From contig DAOUAI010000080.1 of NCBI GenBank assembly GCA_034433775.1, positions 1 to 22,291 of the forward strand: a stretch of 22,291 nt of DNA, in the 5' to 3' direction. Under the pieces are notes generated by a model. The model made no database searches. It was not told the origin of the DNA and worked only from the letters and a program-made list of their open reading frames with translations. Shown in pieces: positions 20,453-22,291 of the stretch. The number at the start of each line of letters is the position of its first letter. The stretch's first letter is position 1. The DNA comes from CALJTV01 sp034433775 (GTDB lineage Bacteria; Chloroflexota; Dehalococcoidia; GIF9; UBA5629). Both the position numbers and the translations under genes were made by a program.

Positions 20453-21667
20453 CTAACCTACCGCCTTACATTTGCGCAACTTGTCGATTTGCGATTTGGA
20501 GTAGCCCAACTCCTGCAGTATTTCCTCGGTGTGTTGTCCTGGTAATGGTGGCAGCCTTCTTATTCTGCCCGGAGTCTCGGACAGCTTTATGGCGATGCCT
20601 GGTTGCTTTATCTTCCCCCGAGACGGGTGGTCGATTTCCACTATCATCTGGCGGTGGACTATCTGTGGGTCGTCAGCCACTTCCTCCAGCGTGTAGACTT
20701 TACTCACCGGGACATTTTTCTGCGACAGGAGTTCGAACCACTCGTCTCTTGTTCGGCTGAGGAAGACTTGTTTTAGAAAAGAGGAGATTTCTGACCATTT
20801 TTCATCGTCGGGCGGGCGGTGGAAATGCTCTACGGCGATGTGGTACGGGATGTATTCTTCCTTATCCAGGGCACGGCACAGGTTTTCCCAGAACCAGGGC
20901 TCGACGCAACCGATGCTAATATACTTATTGTCTTTTGTGCGGTAGACACCGTAGTAAGGATATGCGCCGTGAAGCCAGGACTCGCCTCTGTTTATAGGGG
21001 TAGTAGTGGCAAAATGCAGGCTGAAAAGCCAGGAGAGCAAGGTGATCACCCCATCTGTATATGATATGTCGACATATTGTCCCCTGCCTGTCTTTTCTCG
21101 TGCTATCAGGGCGGTCAGGATACCGATAACACCATGCAGTGATGCCCCGGCAAAGTCTGCCAACAGGTTGAGGGGGATGACCGGTGTGTCGGAGCTACCG
21201 ATAATACCGAGTGCGCCGGCTATGGATATGTAGTTTATGTCGTGCCCTGGCAGTGCGCTGTAAGGTCCGTCCTGCCCATAGCCACTCAGCGAACAGTAAA
21301 CGATTCGGCTGTTGATGGCATTTATGGTCTGGAAGTCAATCTTCAAACGCTTGGCTACGCCGGGTCTGAACCCTTCGACGATGACATCTGCTGTACTGGC
21401 TAGCTGGTAGAATATCTTGCGCCCGTCCTCAGACTTGAGGTTGAGCCGGATGCTCCTTTTGTTACGGTCAAGAGCATCCGGGGTTATGTCACCCTTATCA
21501 TCGTCCTTGGTAAACAGCGCAGCAGTGCCAATCCCGCGGGAGCTAGCTTCTGGCGGTGCGGCAACTTTGATTACATCAGCCCCCAGGTCGCCGAGGACCA
21601 TGGTGCATAATGCGCCAGGGGGTAGATGGGTGAGGTCAAGGACTCTAATATTTTCTAGAGCGAGCAT
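20453..21667 (-). CDS. CaiB/BaiF class III CoA enzyme, alpha-methylacyl-CoA racemase-like
   Basis: This 404-residue protein is a class III CoA-transferase fold member. The N-terminal block (IRVLDLTHLPPGALCTMVLGDLGADVIKV, residues 7-35) and the RNKRSIRLNLKS segment (68-79) are typical of the whole superfamily. Two sites point to the racemase branch: His142 in GHDINY and Asp171 in LLADFAGA align with the acid/base pair of alpha-methylacyl-CoA racemase (AMACR), and Glu256 in CVEPWFW aligns with its supporting Glu. Formyl-CoA transferases carry only an Asp in this region. The ending HTEEILQELGYS is also racemase-like. I infer epimerisation of 2-methylacyl-CoA, but a transferase role remains possible. 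It begins the minus-strand operon with a RAM domain and HIT gene. Confidence 0.87.
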   Translation of the reverse strand: MLALENIRVLDLTHLPPGALCTMVLGDLGADVIKVAAPPEASSRGIGTAALFTKDDDKGDITPDALDRNKRSIRLNLKSEDGRKIFYQLASTADVIVEGFRPGVAKRLKIDFQTINAINSRIVYCSLSGYGQDGPYSALPGHDINYISIAGALGIIGSSDTPVIPLNLLADFAGASLHGVIGILTALIAREKTGRGQYVDISYTDGVITLLSWLFSLHFATTTPINRGESWLHGAYPYYGVYRTKDNKYISIGCVEPWFWENLCRALDKEEYIPYHIAVEHFHRPPDDEKWSEISSFLKQVFLSRTRDEWFELLSQKNVPVSKVYTLEEVADDPQIVHRQMIVEIDHPSRGKIKQPGIAIKLSETPGRIRRLPPLPGQHTEEILQELGYSKSQIDKLRKCKAVG

Positions 21668-21695
21668 GTGGCTTTCTCAAAGAAAATTCAAACTC

Positions 21696-21725
21696 ATAAT
21701 ACTTTGCTAGGAGAATGTTCGTCAA
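21696..21725 (-). promoter_or_regulatory. Promoter of the racemase-RAM-HIT operon
   Basis: On the minus strand TTGACG (plus 21720-21725) is followed after 18 bases by TATTAT (plus 21696-21701), about 28 bases before the ATG at 21667. The two hexamers match consensus at 5 of 6 positions each. It is divergent from the nrpR-like promoter about 100 bases away; the intervening 21726-21819 shows nothing else I can name. Confidence 0.55.
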
Positions 21726-21819
21726 GAAGCGTTTGAGCGTGTTGCGGTAATCTTTTCCCTATTGAGTAGAGGTCAGGTGAGGGTATGTGTCACTAATCTA
21801 AATGGGTGAGTACAAGGGC

Positions 21820-21862
21820 TTGACAAAAATGATTTTGCTGGTATAATAGGCAAACGGTTACC
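21820..21862 (+). promoter_or_regulatory. Near-consensus promoter of the NrpR-like gene
   Basis: TTGACA (21820-21825) and TATAAT (21842-21847) are both perfect hexamers with 16-base spacing. An imperfect dyad GGCAAAC/GGTTACC (21849-21862, 5 of 7 pairs) sits directly over the expected start and could be an operator. I find no GGAA-N6-TTCC element of the archaeal NrpR type here. TAAGGAGG lies about 12 bases before the ATG, slightly far for a ribosome site. Confidence 0.7.
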
Positions 21863-21894
21863 TACTACCCAACATAAGGAGGCAGGACGATAGC

Positions 21895-22291
21895 ATGATA
21901 GGGTTCGAGGCACAGGAAGCAGAGCGGAAGGAGCTTTTCATACTCCGGGTGCTGAGTGATTCTTCGGAACCGTTGGGGGCAAGGTTAATTAGCCGTCGGC
22001 TTCAAAGTCACGGTATTGCTTTGGGTGAGCGTGCGGTAAGGTATCATTTAAAATTTATGGATGAGCGAGGGCTAACGCGTCTGGTAAGCCGGGACGGGCG
22101 AGTGATAACTGAGAAGGGGCTGGAGGAACTGGAAAGTGCGCGGGTCAGAGACAAGGTCGGTTTTGCCATTACCAGAATTGAACTACTTGCTTTTCGTACA
22201 AACTTTGATATTAACAGGGGTTGTGGTACGGTGCCAGTAAACATCTCGTTTTTCCGCGAGGACAGGTTCGAAGAGGCACTTCGAGCGATGA
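21895..22291 (+). CDS. NrpR-family transcriptional regulator, N-terminal part (3' end outside window)
   Basis: NrpR is the nitrogen repressor of methanogenic archaea that releases DNA on binding 2-oxoglutarate; relatives occur in some Chloroflexota. The first about 75 residues form a winged helix (RKELFILRVLSDS, then ARLISRRLQSHG, then ERAVRYHLKFMDERGL) of the type found at the front of NrpR. The ensuing ESARVRDKVGFAITRIELLAFRTNFD stretch is typical of the start of the NrpR regulatory domain (DUF128). The frame is open to the window edge with 132 codons visible. No other gene in this window marks nitrogen control, so the targets must lie elsewhere. The family match is good, but only the first part is seen. 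Confidence 0.82.
   Translation, partial: MIGFEAQEAERKELFILRVLSDSSEPLGARLISRRLQSHGIALGERAVRYHLKFMDERGLTRLVSRDGRVITEKGLEELESARVRDKVGFAITRIELLAFRTNFDINRGCGTVPVNISFFREDRFEEALRAM

Noticed and set aside
1..22291. Search by eye for CRISPR repeats, tRNA or rRNA genes, transposase genes and prophage modules
   Set aside because: No regularly spaced direct repeats, no cloverleaf-like or rRNA-like sequence and no transposase or integrase motifs were seen; the coding density is high with ordinary housekeeping genes.

Overview
The window looks like a contiguous chromosome segment of a Dehalococcoidia-like member of the Chloroflexota. This placement is an inference from gene content: an archaeal-type NrpR regulator in a bacterium, a GH3 enzyme inside a two-component cluster, a membrane-type SbcCD-like pair, and a fol operon using a COG0720 enzyme. 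Promoters resemble the sigma-70 consensus and most genes have GGAGG-type ribosome binding sites. I see no rRNA, tRNA, CRISPR array, insertion sequence or phage genes.

Layout. (1) 1-1410, plus strand: folate operon folP (5' truncated)-folK-PTPS/QueD-like. The third enzyme carries a CE(X)2HGH motif, which suggests it can supply 6-hydroxymethyl-dihydropterin to FolK and also make the queuosine precursor. (2) 1407-5568, minus strand: a Trm112-like zinc protein, an unknown tyrosine-rich membrane-anchored protein with VTE-type repeats, and an overlapping YhaO/YhaN (SbcD/SbcC-like) pair whose coiled coil has a hydrophobic hairpin where a zinc hook would be. (3) 5707-9270, plus strand: a secreted protein fusing a HYDIN/ASPM-like Ig domain to an endonuclease/exonuclease/phosphatase domain, then an MFS transporter. 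(4) 9271-9785: mostly a decayed SemiSWEET sugar transporter with an in-frame TAG and no usable start codon. (5) 9786-14454, plus strand: a signalling operon of an excisionase-type HTH plus receiver protein, a GH3-family adenylate-forming enzyme, and a 7TM-GAF-PAS histidine kinase. (6) 14512-15360, minus strand: a DegV fatty-acid-binding protein.

(7) 15541-18064, plus strand: an iron operon fur-feoA-feoB with overlapping genes, preceded by a strong promoter whose start region carries a perfect 7-1-7 inverted repeat, a likely Fur autoregulation site. (8) 18164-19824, plus strand: plsC and ispH. (9) 19827-21667, minus strand: an operon of an alpha-methylacyl-CoA racemase-like class III CoA enzyme, a stand-alone Lrp/AsnC RAM domain and a HIT hydrolase. 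(10) 21820-22291, plus strand: a near-consensus promoter and the 5' part of an NrpR-type nitrogen regulator that runs off the window.

The best candidates for something not well described are the HTH-receiver/GH3/kinase cluster and the membrane-hairpin SbcC-like ATPase. The bifunctional-type PTPS and the SemiSWEET pseudogene are the observations best supported by the sequence alone.
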